Part shown: positions 1-9,348 of the stretch, in pieces
Layout of the letters: every line of letters starts with the position of its first letter
Position numbering within the stretch: position 1 is the stretch's first letter
Origin: Acidobacteriaceae bacterium
GTDB lineage: Bacteria > Acidobacteriota > Terriglobia > Terriglobales > Acidobacteriaceae
Assembly: GCA_003165075.1 (NCBI GenBank)
Contig: PLSM01000188.1
Coordinates: forward strand, 179,192 to 223,284
DNA: 44,093 nt
Reading direction: 5' to 3'
Program-made: the position numbers and the translations under genes
The notes under the pieces: model-generated
Seen by the model: only the letters and a program-made list of their open reading frames with translations
Databases searched by the model: none
Told to the model about the DNA's origin: nothing

Positions 1-703
1 GGTTGTCGAACTTCGACTTGGTCACAGAGTCATTCACGTTGATGGCCGGAACCAGCAGTTTGCCCTGTTCCATCATCTTGTAGAGCCGGTGCACGCCCGT
101 CGTCGTTTCTTCTGAAACCCCGCGCCACTCCTTCACAACCTTGTGCCAGTGCTGCGGATCTTCGGCATACACCTTCTTCAGCAGGTCCTTGATCACCTGC
201 TCTTCATGATTCCCCGCGGGCCCGTCCACCCACTTGTCCCCCGCTTCCAGTTCATAGCCCTTGTGAATCAGCAGCGTCACATCGCCGCCGTCATCCACCA
301 CCAGTTGCGGACCCTTGCCGCCCTTGTGCGCCAGCGCCTGGTACGTGCACCACCAGTAATCCTCCAGCGACTCGCCCTTCCACGCAAATACCGGAACCCC
401 GGTCGCCGCAATCGCCGCCGCCGCATGGTCCTGCGTCGAGAAAATATTGCAGCTCGCCCAGCGCACTTCCGCTCCCAGGCTCACTAGCGTCTCAATCAGC
501 ACTGCCGTCTGAATCGTCATGTGCAGCGATCCGGAAATCCGCACCCCGGCCAGTGGCTTGCTCGCCGCATGCTTGTGCCGGATGGCCATCAGCCCCGGCA
601 TCTCGTGTTCGGCGATGGCAATCTCTTTCCGTCCCCAATCGGCCAGCGCCATGTCGGCCACTTTGTACTTCAATTCCGTCACTTCCGACGTTTTCGTTGC
701 CAT
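1..703 (-). CDS. ahcY: Adenosylhomocysteinase, partial (N-terminal 234 residues)
   Basis: S-adenosyl-L-homocysteine hydrolase splits SAH into adenosine and homocysteine in the cytosol, relieving product inhibition of methyltransferases. The readable part runs [20 protein letters not shown], then [15 protein letters not shown], the [11 protein letters not shown] segment, the [22 protein letters not shown] block and VDDGGDVT, all hallmarks of the family. It then runs off the left edge inside the [13 protein letters not shown] motif, so about half of the usual 430-480 residues is missing because of the window, not because the gene is broken. ATG at 703 is preceded by a GAGGAG Shine-Dalgarno site about five bases upstream. 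It is divergent from an ArsR-methyltransferase regulator, with a palindrome between them, which suggests SAH-linked control (inference). Confidence 0.96.
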   Translation of the reverse strand, partial: MATKTSEVTELKYKVADMALADWGRKEIAIAEHEMPGLMAIRHKHAASKPLAGVRISGSLHMTIQTAVLIETLVSLGAEVRWASCNIFSTQDHAAAAIAATGVPVFAWKGESLEDYWWCTYQALAHKGGKGPQLVVDDGGDVTLLIHKGYELEAGDKWVDGPAGNHEEQVIKDLLKKVYAEDPQHWHKVVKEWRGVSEETTTGVHRLYKMMEQGKLLVPAINVNDSVTKSKFDN

Positions 704-713
704 CCCATCTCCT

Positions 714-735
714 CATATCGTTCTATCGTGATATG
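714..735. promoter_or_regulatory. Inverted repeat between ahcY and the ArsR-type regulator
   Basis: CATATC (714-719), ten bases, GATATG (730-735) form a perfect 6-bp inverted repeat. A further GATATG at 738-743 makes a tandem GATATGTT-GATATG. The site sits between the two divergent starts, about 11 bp from the ahcY start codon. ArsR-family regulators bind such dyads. That this is the operator of the adjacent regulator is inference. Confidence 0.5.
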
Positions 736-776
736 TTGATATGTATCAGATTGCCGCTGCGCCGTCAATCCAAACT

Positions 777-1718
777 ATGCCGTCAATTGTCAAAATCCTC
801 CGCGTCGTAGCCGACCCCAACCGGCTCCGCATCCTGCTCCTTCTCCAGGGCGAGGAGCTGTCGGTGGCGGAGTTGCAGGAAATCCTCGTCATGGGCCAGA
901 GCACCATCTCCACCCACCTGTCGCAGCTCAAGCAGGCCGGCCTGGTTGAAGATCGCCGCACCGGCAAAAGCAATCTCTACCACCTCAATGTCTCCGCCGA
1001 CGACGCCATCCTCATCGGCCTGCTCCAGCAGGCGCGCGACGAAATCCCCGAGGCCGTTCCCGATCAGGCAGCCATGCGCCGCGTCCTCCGCAAGCGCCAG
1101 GACAAGATGCGCAGCTTCTTTGACAGCGTGGCCGGGCGTCTGGGCCGCGACTACGTGCCCGGAAAATCCTGGAAGAGTCTCGCCGAAGCTCTTTTGCGCC
1201 TCTTGCCTCCCCTGGTCATCGCCGATCTGGGCGCGGGCGAGGGCGCCTTTGCTCTCTTGCTTTCCCAGCGCGCCACCAGGGTCATTGCCGTCGACACCTC
1301 GGCCAACATGATCGAGGTAGGCCGCGAACAGGCTCTCCGCCACGGCATCGAAAATGTTGAGTTCCGCATGGGCGACATGGAGGAGCTTCCCATTGAAGAC
1401 GCTCAGGTCGATCTGGCCTTTTTCTCCCAGTCGCTCCATCACGCCCTGCACCCCGAGCGCGCCGTCCAGCAAGCCTTCAGAATCCTCCGCCCCGGCGGCC
1501 GCATTGTGATCCTCGATCTACTCCAACATCGTTTCGAAGAAGCGCGCGACCTCTACGCCGACGAGTGGCTGGGATTCAGCGAGACAGAATTGGAAGCAGC
1601 GCTCGAAAAAGCCGGCTTCACTGAAGTCCAAACCTCGGTAGTCCACAAGGAATCCGAGTCCCCTCACTTCCAAACCCTCCTTGCCCTCGCCACCAAGCCC
1701 GGCAGAATCGCTCCGTAA
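777..1718 (+). CDS. ArsR-family regulator fused to a SAM-dependent methyltransferase domain
   Basis: Two-domain protein. Residues about 1-85 form an ArsR winged helix (start MPSIVKILRVVADPNRLRIL, recognition helix around QSTISTHLSQLKQAGLVEDR). Residues about 145-260 form a class I methyltransferase fold with motif I DLGAGEG and the late FRILRPGGRIVILDL strand. ArsR-methyltransferase fusions beside ahcY are known from SAH-responsive regulation (SahR-like), where the methyltransferase domain is thought to sense SAH; the role here is inferred from that and from divergence with ahcY. The frame is open from an ATG at 741 (12 codons longer), but 777 fits the usual ArsR N-terminus and leaves the GATATG repeats outside the gene. 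Neither start has a clear Shine-Dalgarno site. An active methyltransferase is the alternative. Confidence 0.85.
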   Translation: MPSIVKILRVVADPNRLRILLLLQGEELSVAELQEILVMGQSTISTHLSQLKQAGLVEDRRTGKSNLYHLNVSADDAILIGLLQQARDEIPEAVPDQAAMRRVLRKRQDKMRSFFDSVAGRLGRDYVPGKSWKSLAEALLRLLPPLVIADLGAGEGAFALLLSQRATRVIAVDTSANMIEVGREQALRHGIENVEFRMGDMEELPIEDAQVDLAFFSQSLHHALHPERAVQQAFRILRPGGRIVILDLLQHRFEEARDLYADEWLGFSETELEAALEKAGFTEVQTSVVHKESESPHFQTLLALATKPGRIAP

Positions 1719-1815
1719 TCACCTCGGCGATTGACCCTAACCCGCCGCTTGCGATCTATGTTGTACCCAATGGCGAAAAGGCGGTTGAAGCAGTCGTGAT
1801 CTAAAGGAGAGAACA

Positions 1816-2193
1816 ATGCTCGGTTTCATCATTCTGACTGTCAGCAATGTCGAACGTTCGTTGGCGTTCTATGAGGCGGCCTTGAAGCCTCTTGACATTA
1901 AGTTCTTCCTACCCTACAAGGGCCAAGGGGGTCATCCTGATCTGTGGGGATTTGGCGATGGAAAGCAAGCGTTCTTTTGGCTCCAGCAGGGAAAGCCAGA
2001 TCCGGCCTCAATTCACTGGGGCTTCATGGCCGAAAGCAATGCGAAGGTCGATGAATCTTACCGGGCTGCAATCGCCGCTGGTGCCAGGGACAATATTTCA
2101 CCGCGAGCGCGACTTGAATACTATCCCGGATACTACGCAGCCGATGTATTTGACCCGGACGGCTATTCATTCGAGGTCGTCCATAAGAGCTGA
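1816..2193 (+). CDS. VOC-family (glyoxalase/bleomycin-resistance fold) protein
   Basis: 125 residues, a single vicinal-oxygen-chelate module: start MLGFIILTVSNVERSLAFYEAAL, centre HWGFMAESNAKVDESYRAA, end AADVFDPDGYSFEVVHKS. The C-terminal DPDGYSFEVV is the typical second metal-binding strand carrying the Glu ligand; the HWGF strand would supply a His. These proteins are cytosolic metalloenzymes or binding proteins with very varied substrates, so none is assigned. A strong AAAGGAGAG Shine-Dalgarno site lies just before the ATG. The gene and its upstream spacer look less GC-rich than the neighbours. It converges on mtgA. Confidence 0.88.
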   Translation: MLGFIILTVSNVERSLAFYEAALKPLDIKFFLPYKGQGGHPDLWGFGDGKQAFFWLQQGKPDPASIHWGFMAESNAKVDESYRAAIAAGARDNISPRARLEYYPGYYAADVFDPDGYSFEVVHKS

Positions 2194-2227
2194 TGGCTGG
2201 ATTGTCGCGTTTTGATATCGCCCGCAA

Positions 2228-2935
2228 TCACCAACCCATTTGCCGCATCCGTTCCAGGATGAGCCCGCTGTAGTGATTCATCCGCTCAGGCCGTCGCTTC
2301 AACGGAGCCGGCAGAATCGCGGCCAGCCGTGCCCCTTCTTCTCTGCCCACATTCCGGGCCGGGGTCCGGTCATAGGCGCGGCACGCCGCATCTGCGCCAT
2401 AAATGCCGGCGCCCCATTCAACCACGTTGAGGTAGAGTTCCAGAATGCGCTGCTTGCCGAGGACAAACTCGGCCACCGGCACCAGTGTGAACTCCGCGCC
2501 CTTGCGGAGCACCGAGCGGCCCGTTCCGAACAGCAGGTTCTTCACCAGTTGCTGCGTGATGGTGGAGGCTCCACGGCTGCGTCCGCCTTCCAGATCGTCT
2601 TCGGCGGCGATTTGGATCTGGTGCCAATCGAATCCATGGTGCTGGTAGAAGCGCGCGTCTTCCGCGGCGACGACAGCGTGCTGCAGATCGGGCGAGATTT
2701 GGCTCAGCGGAATAAATGTGTAGCGTTCGTGATAGGGCTTGTGGTGAATCCAGGCCTGCAGGCGGCGCTCGATATGCACCGCTGTAGTTGGTGGGTCGAT
2801 CCATCGGGTGGCCACAAGCGTCAGCGCGGCAAGCAACCAAGCAAGCGCCAAACCGAGGCCAAGCCATCGAGCCAAGGATCGGAGAGTGGCCTTCCGCTGC
2901 GGAGTCTTGGGCGCTGTGTCTGAACTTTCAGTCAC
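2228..2935 (-). CDS. mtgA: Monofunctional biosynthetic peptidoglycan transglycosylase
   Basis: Family GT51 enzyme that polymerises lipid II into glycan strands on the periplasmic side of the inner membrane. 235 residues, the usual size. A basic N-terminus is followed by one membrane anchor (about 21-43), then the GT51 domain with motif 1 AVVAAEDARFYQHHGFDW (catalytic Glu92), motif 2 RGASTITQQLVKNL, motif 3 KGAEFTLVPVAEFVLGKQRILELYLNVVEWG and the GADAACRAY stretch. There is no transpeptidase domain, so it is MtgA-like rather than a class A PBP. The start is a GTG at 2935 without an obvious Shine-Dalgarno site; no better in-frame start exists upstream of the anchor. Confidence 0.95.
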   Translation of the reverse strand: MTESSDTAPKTPQRKATLRSLARWLGLGLALAWLLAALTLVATRWIDPPTTAVHIERRLQAWIHHKPYHERYTFIPLSQISPDLQHAVVAAEDARFYQHHGFDWHQIQIAAEDDLEGGRSRGASTITQQLVKNLLFGTGRSVLRKGAEFTLVPVAEFVLGKQRILELYLNVVEWGAGIYGADAACRAYDRTPARNVGREEGARLAAILPAPLKRRPERMNHYSGLILERMRQMGW

Positions 2936-3296
2936 ATTTCAGAATAATCGCCTGGGCTGGGTTGCTGTTTATAGAGGAACCAGAGCAGGTGCATTTCGAA
3001 GGCGCACCTCTCAAGTCGACGCGACCAACAGGCCACAGAAACTCGGGTTTCGCCCCAAGTTCTCAACTCCCGCCAACACCCCGTCTCCCTCCCGGCCCCT
3101 GCGGCGTTTACCATTACTAATCAGCCGTTCAGCAGATAAATCATTCTCGATGCGTGCGTTGGCCTGAAATCGTCAACTGTCTTTCTCAGTAACCTTAATC
3201 GACAAAATTCGGTTGACTTCTAGGTCCGAAGATCGGGACCTGAAAGCATTAGGTAATCCCCCGTAGCGCATACAGCATATGGAGCCAGCGATAGGA
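2936..3296. other. Intergenic gap without a recognised gene
   Basis: About 360 bp between mtgA and the TolB-like gene, both on the minus strand. I see no convincing ORF, tRNA or terminator. A 60-codon minus-strand frame ending in the mtgA start has no recognisable product. The right half is less GC-rich than the left. It should contain the mtgA promoter, but no clear -35/-10 pair was found. Confidence 0.5.
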
Positions 3297-4676
3297 TCAG
3301 CGTGTTCCGGTAATAGGCAATGCCGTAACCGCTTTTGTATTCAGGTTGAGAAGATATACCTTACTCAAATTTGGGAGACTTCCCCAGCGCGAAGTCCAAC
3401 GCAGAACAACCGCCGAGTTGCCGTCAGGAGAAATGACCAGGTCCGTTGCGTAACCATTGTTGGCAGTAAGTTTAGACAGGGTAATGGTTGCGAGATCGAG
3501 ACGGAAAACGTCGTAGTCGTATGCCTTGGTGCCCTGAGTAGCCGCAAGGAAAATGACGCTACGGCCATCTGGTGCCATGTTGGGAGAAACGTAGATCGGA
3601 GAATCTGGCCCATTCGGAATGTGGAAACGAAGAGGTTCAACAGACTTGTCGGGCGCATCAAGGGAGACAACGTACAGGGAGTCTCCAGAAAGGCCCCCGT
3701 CGCCGTAAACGAAGTGGCGTCCGTCGTCCGAGAACGAAGGTCCCGATTTTACAGAGTAGTGCTGCGTTGTGAGCGGAGCAGCAGACTTACCATCAAGGCT
3801 TGCACTGTAGACGTCCCATGGTTTGGGACCTGGCGGGTCCGGAGTGATGCCCTCGGCAACACGCGCGAACTGAATGTGCTTGCCATCGGATGTGAAGTGC
3901 GGGGCGAAGTCATTGGTGAGATCCGTACTGAACAGCGGATGAAGATTGCTGCCATCAATATCGGTGATGTATATGCGCGAATGGCCGTCAGCCGATTGAA
4001 TGCTGGCGAACACAATCTGTTTTCCATCCTGGGAGAATGTAGGCGAGAATTCCGCTCCTGATTTGGCTTGCGTAAGACGGAGCACTGCACCGGTATCCAG
4101 AGTGACCCTATAAAGGAAGGTGCCCTCATTGAGGGTTCTTGAGAACAGAAGCGAGCGGCCGTCTGGCGAGATAGCGAAGTTACCGATTGCACCTTTTTGA
4201 AAATTTCCTTTTGGACCGTTCCACGAGGTGGCGATGGCAACAATGGCAAGCGTAATAACCACTCCACCTGACATAAGCCAAGTCTTGCCACTGAGCCGCG
4301 GCGGTGTGCGGCGAGTGGGAGTGACGGTTGCGCCAGACTGGGAGGGATCAATAAGTGGTTTGGCACCGGAGGAATTACCCCTGATGCGGCGAATCAATGC
4401 GTCTATGGCACGACCGAGCAGGTGCCACCATAGGGTTCCAACTATGCCCCACAACGCGAATGCGATACTTCCGTATGTAGTACTGCTGAATATGACGCCG
4501 AAGGCAAAGAAAGAAAAAGGAAGATCCGCAATCAGGAGTATGTCGAACGGTAGTCGGGCGGGGCCATTCATCAGAGGTTCGTCGAAACCTGCATAAAGAG
4601 CCCACATGGCGAGAAACAAGAAAGCGTGGACAGCAGGAGCGATGTACTTAGCTTGCGCGGATCTTCTCATTGGCAT
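3297..4676 (-). CDS. Membrane-anchored TolB-like beta-propeller (PD40) protein
   Basis: 459 residues. The N-terminal third is membranous: hydrophobic segments near 12-30, 43-63, 68-90 and 134-152. The rest is a beta-propeller with six recognisable PD40/TolB repeats, each around an SPDGRSLLFSR-like core (FAISPDGRSLLFS, FSPTFSQDGKQIVFA, APHFTSDGKHIQFA, GPSFSDDGRHFVYG, VSPNMAPDGRSVIFLA, DLVISPDGNSAVVL). The propeller would face the periplasm if the last segment is a true anchor. In these bacteria such repeats are often fused to DNA-binding or kinase domains; here they follow a small membrane domain instead. No enzymatic motif is visible. The gene is somewhat less GC-rich than its neighbours. The ATG at 4676 has only a weak GCAGG upstream. 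Confidence 0.8.
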   Translation of the reverse strand: MPMRRSAQAKYIAPAVHAFLFLAMWALYAGFDEPLMNGPARLPFDILLIADLPFSFFAFGVIFSSTTYGSIAFALWGIVGTLWWHLLGRAIDALIRRIRGNSSGAKPLIDPSQSGATVTPTRRTPPRLSGKTWLMSGGVVITLAIVAIATSWNGPKGNFQKGAIGNFAISPDGRSLLFSRTLNEGTFLYRVTLDTGAVLRLTQAKSGAEFSPTFSQDGKQIVFASIQSADGHSRIYITDIDGSNLHPLFSTDLTNDFAPHFTSDGKHIQFARVAEGITPDPPGPKPWDVYSASLDGKSAAPLTTQHYSVKSGPSFSDDGRHFVYGDGGLSGDSLYVVSLDAPDKSVEPLRFHIPNGPDSPIYVSPNMAPDGRSVIFLAATQGTKAYDYDVFRLDLATITLSKLTANNGYATDLVISPDGNSAVVLRWTSRWGSLPNLSKVYLLNLNTKAVTALPITGTR

Positions 4677-5260
4677 TACCTGCGGTCCAAGATTTCACGA
4701 GATAATATCGCGCTGATGATAGCATCCCGATCTAACACTATCTGCTGTCAAGAAGGCTGCGGGACGATGGTCAGGAAGAGATGGTGACAGCCGGCGGCAG
4801 GCCACGTCCGAAAGAGCTTCTCGTCATCCATGCGCTCCTCATTCCCAAATCATCGATGATTCAGACATCGAGCGATTCTCAGCAACCTCACTGTGTGCAT
4901 CACCGATGCGCTCTTCGAGATCGGATTGATACCGCGAAGTCGGCCAGCATTACATCAATCTGCCAGCACAGAAATCCTGGTTGACTCCAACCAGTCCGCT
5001 TCACTCCCCACCCCAGCCCAGCCGCATCCCAAACAAACGCCTGTAACTCCCCTTTGCAGGGAATAACGTCCCACCGGCGCACACTATCCGCAGGCGAATC
5101 CTGCATGTCCACACCGCCAGCGACAAAACCCGCCCAGCCCCAATCCGTCTCTCCGCAATGCCCCCGGTTCAATCTGTCAGCCATGTCTCGGTCTATACCC
5201 AAAAGTTGACCGATATTCATGCTTGGCCCCGGCAAAGTGGCGTGTTTTGCAGCGAGCCCT
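4677..5260. other. Intergenic gap, no supported gene
   Basis: About 580 bp. A minus-strand frame of 134 codons (4900-5304) starts inside the end of comEC in another frame; its product has no family features and I do not accept it. No hairpin followed by a T-run was seen, so how the long minus-strand run ending in comEC terminates is not visible. Confidence 0.45.
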
Positions 5261-7996
5261 TCAGGGCGTAGCCTGCACTCCGCACAATGGCTCCGCCGCG
5301 ACACTTTTCCCGTCCAGCCGGAAGCACGCGGCCCCGTTGATGTCAGTGCTATAAGTGCGGACTTTTGCCGTTTCCAGCGCCTCCAGCACTTCCTCGCGAG
5401 GGTGGCCGAAGCGGTTGTGCAGCCCGCAGGAGATCACGGCCCACTGGGGCGCGACGCGAGCCAGAAACTCCGGGTGCGTCGAAGTGACGCTGCCGTGATG
5501 GCCCACCTTGAGCAGCGTGCTTTGCAAGCCCGGCTCGGCCAGCATGGCCTGCTCAATCGGCTCCTCCGCATCGCCCTCCAGCATCACCGAAGTGGCGCCG
5601 TAGGCTACGTGGAGCACCAGTGAGTCGTTGTTGCCTGGCTCGGCGCCGGGCTGGTAATCGCGAAAGGGCGCCAGCACATTGACTTGGGTGTCGCCGAGCG
5701 CGAAGGCGTCTCCCGCGCGCAGGCTGCGGACCCTGACATGCAGTCCGGCCGCTTCATCCAGCAGCGCAACGTAGTCCGCGACGCGCGGGTTATTGCCCAC
5801 CCACAGTTCGTCGGGATGGAAGTTGCGCAGCACGGCGGGCAGCCCTCCCATGTGGTCGGAGTGCGCGTGGCTCAGCGCCACCACATCCAGGTGGCGGATG
5901 CCGCGCGACCAGAGCACCTGCGATACCACCTCCTCGCCGATGTCGAACTCCTGCGGCGCTTGGCGCGGGCCGCCGCCAAATCCGCCTCCATCCACCAGCA
6001 GGGTCCTGCCGTCCGGCGTGATCAGCAGCAAAGAATCGCCCTGTCCCACGTCAATGGCTTCCACCAGCAAGGCGTCCCGTGGACGGTCGATCGGCCGCGG
6101 CGCCACAGCCACAAAGGCGGCAGCCAACAGGGCTACCCAGGCTGCGCGCCGCCCCCACCGGCCTCGGCGAGCCAGCAAAATGGCCGTGGCCAGCAACGCG
6201 CAGAACATTGCAGACTGCCAGATCAACGGTGCGGGGATGCGGAAATCCCCCCACGCGAGCGACCCGAACAGGTGCACCAGTCCCTCACTGAGGTGGAGCA
6301 AGACTGCCACCGCCATTGCGGGAACGATTGCGGCGGCGGGCCACACCAGCAGTGCCAGCAGCGTCACCAGTGCGGCAGGCATCAGGAGAACGAGTAGCGG
6401 CAGGATGAACACGTTCACCGGCAGCGCAAACACTGTGATGCGGTGGAAGTAGAGAGCCATGGGCAGGGTCATGGCCAACTCCACCACGCAGGAAACCACC
6501 AGCAACTCGACAGCGCGCAGCACCAGCCGCACCGTCCCGGGAAAGATGCTCCAGCCCACCCGCGGAGAGATAGCCTTTTGCAGGCGGTCCGCGAACATGC
6601 GCAGCACAACGCGAAACTGTGCCAGGCTGGGCGCCAGCTTCACGTCTATGGCCATCAGGCGAAGATCGCGCGTGGCGGTCAGGTAAGGATGGATTGTGCT
6701 TTGCAGCAGAGGCATCGCAATCCCTGCAATTGCGACCACCGCGAGCAGCGTCATCTGCAGGCTTGAGTCGAAGAGGCTGCGAGGGCTCAGGGCCAGCAGG
6801 CATAGCGCGGCAAAGCCGATGGTGTTCAGAGGATTGCGTTCGCGATATAAAAGCCGGGCCAGCATGTAGAGCGTAACCATCCACAGCGAGCGCTGCACGG
6901 GCGTGGCAAAGCCGGTAAACAGCGCATAACCGAACGACGCGAGGATGGTCAGGAGTGTGGCCGGAACCCGCGGCAGGCGGAGGCGGCGCGCGATCCAGAA
7001 CAGGCATCCGGCCACAATGGCAAGGTGCAGGCCCGAGATCACAAGCATGTGAAACGAACCGGTGCGCTCAAAGCCCACACGAAGGGAGTGATTGAGGTAC
7101 GTGCGGTCGCCCGTGGCCATGGCGGCCAACATCACTGCGTCGTCGTCGTTCAGGCCCAGCGCGGCAGGCAGTTTGCGCATGGTGGCGGGCAGGGCCAGCA
7201 GGCGCGCGCTGGTGGCGTGCTGCAACTCGCCGATGCGGCAGGCCGGGAATAGACCCGGCTCTCGTCCAACTCGCTCGACGCGCTCCACTCTTACTGAGGC
7301 CGTGGATGTAATTCCCTGATCGAGCAGATAATCCGCACGGCTCCATGCGCCGGGATCGCGATAGACCTCCGGCGGCAGCAGGCGGACGAAAACGCGAACC
7401 CGCTCGCCACAGCGGAAGGGCTGCGGACTGGGCTGGCCCTGGGTTCCCTCAGGCCAGCGGACGGTGAGCTGCACACCACCTGGCGCTGGAGCCAATGCAT
7501 CGTCGCTGTCGGTGACTACTTCCATGCTGGAGACGCGCAGATCGATGCGCTGCGAAGGGCCATCCTTGCTTGGCTCGTCAACGTTCTGCACTGTTCCATC
7601 GCGCACGGGCCCGGTATCCACCACCGTGCCTTCCACGGTACGCAACAGACCGTCTGACAGCGCAGCCACCACGGCTGCGGGGGCCGGATGTGGCTCCATC
7701 TCGGCGCACCACGCCCCCAGCAGGCACCACAGCGCCGCGACCGGCAGCCATGCGATGCGCTGTGCCCTGAAGGCCGCAACGCTGCACAGCACGGCCACCG
7801 GCGCCAGCGCAATCAGTACGAGGCTCGGCCGCAGCCAGACAGCATGCGCAACGATAATTCCCATGGCAAAGAGCCATGCGGCATGAAATAGCGGAACCGC
7901 GCTCACCCCCGCAAAGGGAGAACCTGACAGGGATGGCCCGGGAGTGGTCAACTTCGTTCGCATTGCCCAGAAATGAAAAGCTTCTATGGCCGTCAA
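5261..7996 (-). CDS. comEC: ComEC/Rec2-family DNA internalisation protein
   Basis: 911 residues. Inner-membrane channel that passes single-stranded DNA into the cytoplasm during natural transformation. Order of domains: N-terminal membrane segments plus soluble DUF4131/OB-like region (to about 250); the Competence domain with the FHMLVISGLHLAIVAG signature and about nine membrane helices (about 300-620); and a C-terminal metallo-beta-lactamase domain starting at EAIDVGQGDSLLLITPDGRT, with metal ligands in SHAHSDHMGGL (His710, His712, Asp714, His715) and the later KVGHHGS motif. All key residues are present. It is last in the minus-strand run, five bases after the rlmD stop. The longest start is a TTG at 7996; an ATG at 7963 (MRTKLT) is also possible, and neither has a strong Shine-Dalgarno site. 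Confidence 0.95.
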   Translation of the reverse strand: MTAIEAFHFWAMRTKLTTPGPSLSGSPFAGVSAVPLFHAAWLFAMGIIVAHAVWLRPSLVLIALAPVAVLCSVAAFRAQRIAWLPVAALWCLLGAWCAEMEPHPAPAAVVAALSDGLLRTVEGTVVDTGPVRDGTVQNVDEPSKDGPSQRIDLRVSSMEVVTDSDDALAPAPGGVQLTVRWPEGTQGQPSPQPFRCGERVRVFVRLLPPEVYRDPGAWSRADYLLDQGITSTASVRVERVERVGREPGLFPACRIGELQHATSARLLALPATMRKLPAALGLNDDDAVMLAAMATGDRTYLNHSLRVGFERTGSFHMLVISGLHLAIVAGCLFWIARRLRLPRVPATLLTILASFGYALFTGFATPVQRSLWMVTLYMLARLLYRERNPLNTIGFAALCLLALSPRSLFDSSLQMTLLAVVAIAGIAMPLLQSTIHPYLTATRDLRLMAIDVKLAPSLAQFRVVLRMFADRLQKAISPRVGWSIFPGTVRLVLRAVELLVVSCVVELAMTLPMALYFHRITVFALPVNVFILPLLVLLMPAALVTLLALLVWPAAAIVPAMAVAVLLHLSEGLVHLFGSLAWGDFRIPAPLIWQSAMFCALLATAILLARRGRWGRRAAWVALLAAAFVAVAPRPIDRPRDALLVEAIDVGQGDSLLLITPDGRTLLVDGGGFGGGPRQAPQEFDIGEEVVSQVLWSRGIRHLDVVALSHAHSDHMGGLPAVLRNFHPDELWVGNNPRVADYVALLDEAAGLHVRVRSLRAGDAFALGDTQVNVLAPFRDYQPGAEPGNNDSLVLHVAYGATSVMLEGDAEEPIEQAMLAEPGLQSTLLKVGHHGSVTSTHPEFLARVAPQWAVISCGLHNRFGHPREEVLEALETAKVRTYSTDINGAACFRLDGKSVAAEPLCGVQATP

Positions 7997-8001
7997 GCCT
8001 A

Positions 8002-9348
8002 TCAGGCGCGTCGCAAGCGGACTACCGTCTCCAGGTGGAAGGTCTGCGGAAACAGGTCGGCCAGGGTCACGGATTCAATCGCGTACCCCGAGCCTGTGAG
8101 CCCGCGCAGGTCACGGGCCAGCGTAGCCGGATCGCACGAGACATAGACAAGCACGGGCGCTGCCACCGCGCCCAGCAGCGTCGTGGTCTCTGCGCCAAGT
8201 CCGGTGCGGGGCGGGTCCACAACAATCAGGTCCGGATGCTCGGTAGTGCTGCGAAGAAAAGCGAGAGTGTCCGCTTTCACGGCCACACCGGTGGTTCCAC
8301 TCAGGTTCTGCTGTAGCGCTTTTGTCGCGGCCGGCGACGATTCCACCGCAACCACACGGCTGAACTTTTCCGTCAGCTTCCGCGCAAACAGCCCGACACC
8401 TGCGAAAAGATCCCAGGCCAGCGATCCCTCCTGGCCCGCGGTCACCTGCTCCACGAGCGCATCCACCAGCCGGCGATTGACCTGGAAGAAAGCGCCGCTG
8501 TCCACGCGATAGTCAACGCCCGCTGCGCGGTAGACCAGGGAGGCCGCGCCCCATTGCGCCAAAGAGCGAGGCCGCTGACCAGCGCGGCCCTCGGCAACAA
8601 CCTCCATGCCGCTAAGGGAAGGAACTGTCTTTGCGAGCGCAGCCGCAAAATCGTCGACTCGTATCTTTGCCGCGTTTGCGGTGAAGAGAGTTGCCAGCAG
8701 AGAGGTCTCCTCCGCATTGCAGAAGAGTGCAAGCTCGTTGGGACGCAACGCAGGTGCAAACTGTCGCGCCGCCTCTGTGAAAGCCATCGCCGCCCCCAGC
8801 AGCAACGGAGCCGCGATGGGGCATTCGCTCACTGGAATCACCGCGTGGGAGCGCCGTCCGCGATAGCCGGGGTTTCCTTTCGCGTCGAATGCCAGGCGGA
8901 TGCGATTGCGGTAGCCCCACGGTTCAGCGGCCAGTACCGCGATCTCTTCCGGCACTCGCACGCCGCCCCGATGCAGCGTTTCTCGCAGGATGGCCTGCTT
9001 CAGCGCGAGTTGCGTCTCGTATCCTGTGTGCTGGTAGTCACAGCCGCCGCAAGCGCCGAAGTGGCGGCAGGCGGGCGCCACGCGTTCGGGCGCGGCACTC
9101 ACAATCTCCTCCACCTCTGCGGTTGCGTAACCCCGCTTGTCGTCCACGATGCGCACGCAGACCTGTTCGCCCGGCAACGCCAAGGGCACAAAAACGGCTT
9201 TGCCCTCAATGCGCGCCAGGAATGCTCCGCCGTAAACCGGCTTCTCAATTTGCACGAGCGTTGCGGCTCCGGCTTGCACCGGTCGCGGCTCCGCCGGTCT
9301 CGCATTGTCACCACGTGGCCGTGCTCTTTGTGGCCTCGATCGCTTCAT
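8002..9348 (-). CDS. rlmD: 23S rRNA (uracil-C5)-methyltransferase, RlmD/TrmA family
   Basis: 448 residues. SAM-dependent enzyme that makes 5-methyluridine in rRNA. An N-terminal TRAM domain (about 28-85, VQIEKPVYGGAFLARIEGKAVFVP) is followed by the iron-sulphur ligands Cys94, Cys100, Cys103 (CRHFGACGGC) and Cys176 (VSECP), then the methyltransferase core with DLFAGVGLFA, VAVES, IVVDPPRTGLG and the catalytic nucleophile Cys405 in YVSCDPATLARDL. Target base (U1939 or U747 type) cannot be told from sequence. Its ATG overlaps the stop of the upstream gene by four bases, so translation is probably coupled; comEC follows after five bases. A Pro/Arg-rich 25-residue N-terminal tail precedes the TRAM domain. 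Confidence 0.93.
   Translation of the reverse strand: MKRSRPQRARPRGDNARPAEPRPVQAGAATLVQIEKPVYGGAFLARIEGKAVFVPLALPGEQVCVRIVDDKRGYATAEVEEIVSAAPERVAPACRHFGACGGCDYQHTGYETQLALKQAILRETLHRGGVRVPEEIAVLAAEPWGYRNRIRLAFDAKGNPGYRGRRSHAVIPVSECPIAAPLLLGAAMAFTEAARQFAPALRPNELALFCNAEETSLLATLFTANAAKIRVDDFAAALAKTVPSLSGMEVVAEGRAGQRPRSLAQWGAASLVYRAAGVDYRVDSGAFFQVNRRLVDALVEQVTAGQEGSLAWDLFAGVGLFARKLTEKFSRVVAVESSPAATKALQQNLSGTTGVAVKADTLAFLRSTTEHPDLIVVDPPRTGLGAETTTLLGAVAAPVLVYVSCDPATLARDLRGLTGSGYAIESVTLADLFPQTFHLETVVRLRRA

Noticed and set aside
1719..1804. Frame reading IDPNPPLAIYVVPNGEKAVE before the VOC gene
   Set aside because: It looks like the tail of a protein but has no start and no recognisable family; too little to call a pseudogene.
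3279..4061. 260-codon plus-strand frame
   Set aside because: Shadow of the TolB-like gene, whose PD40 repeats are clear on the other strand.
4900..5304. 134-codon minus-strand open frame after comEC
   Set aside because: It starts inside comEC in another frame, has no family features, no ribosome site and unusual Trp/Cys content for its neighbours.
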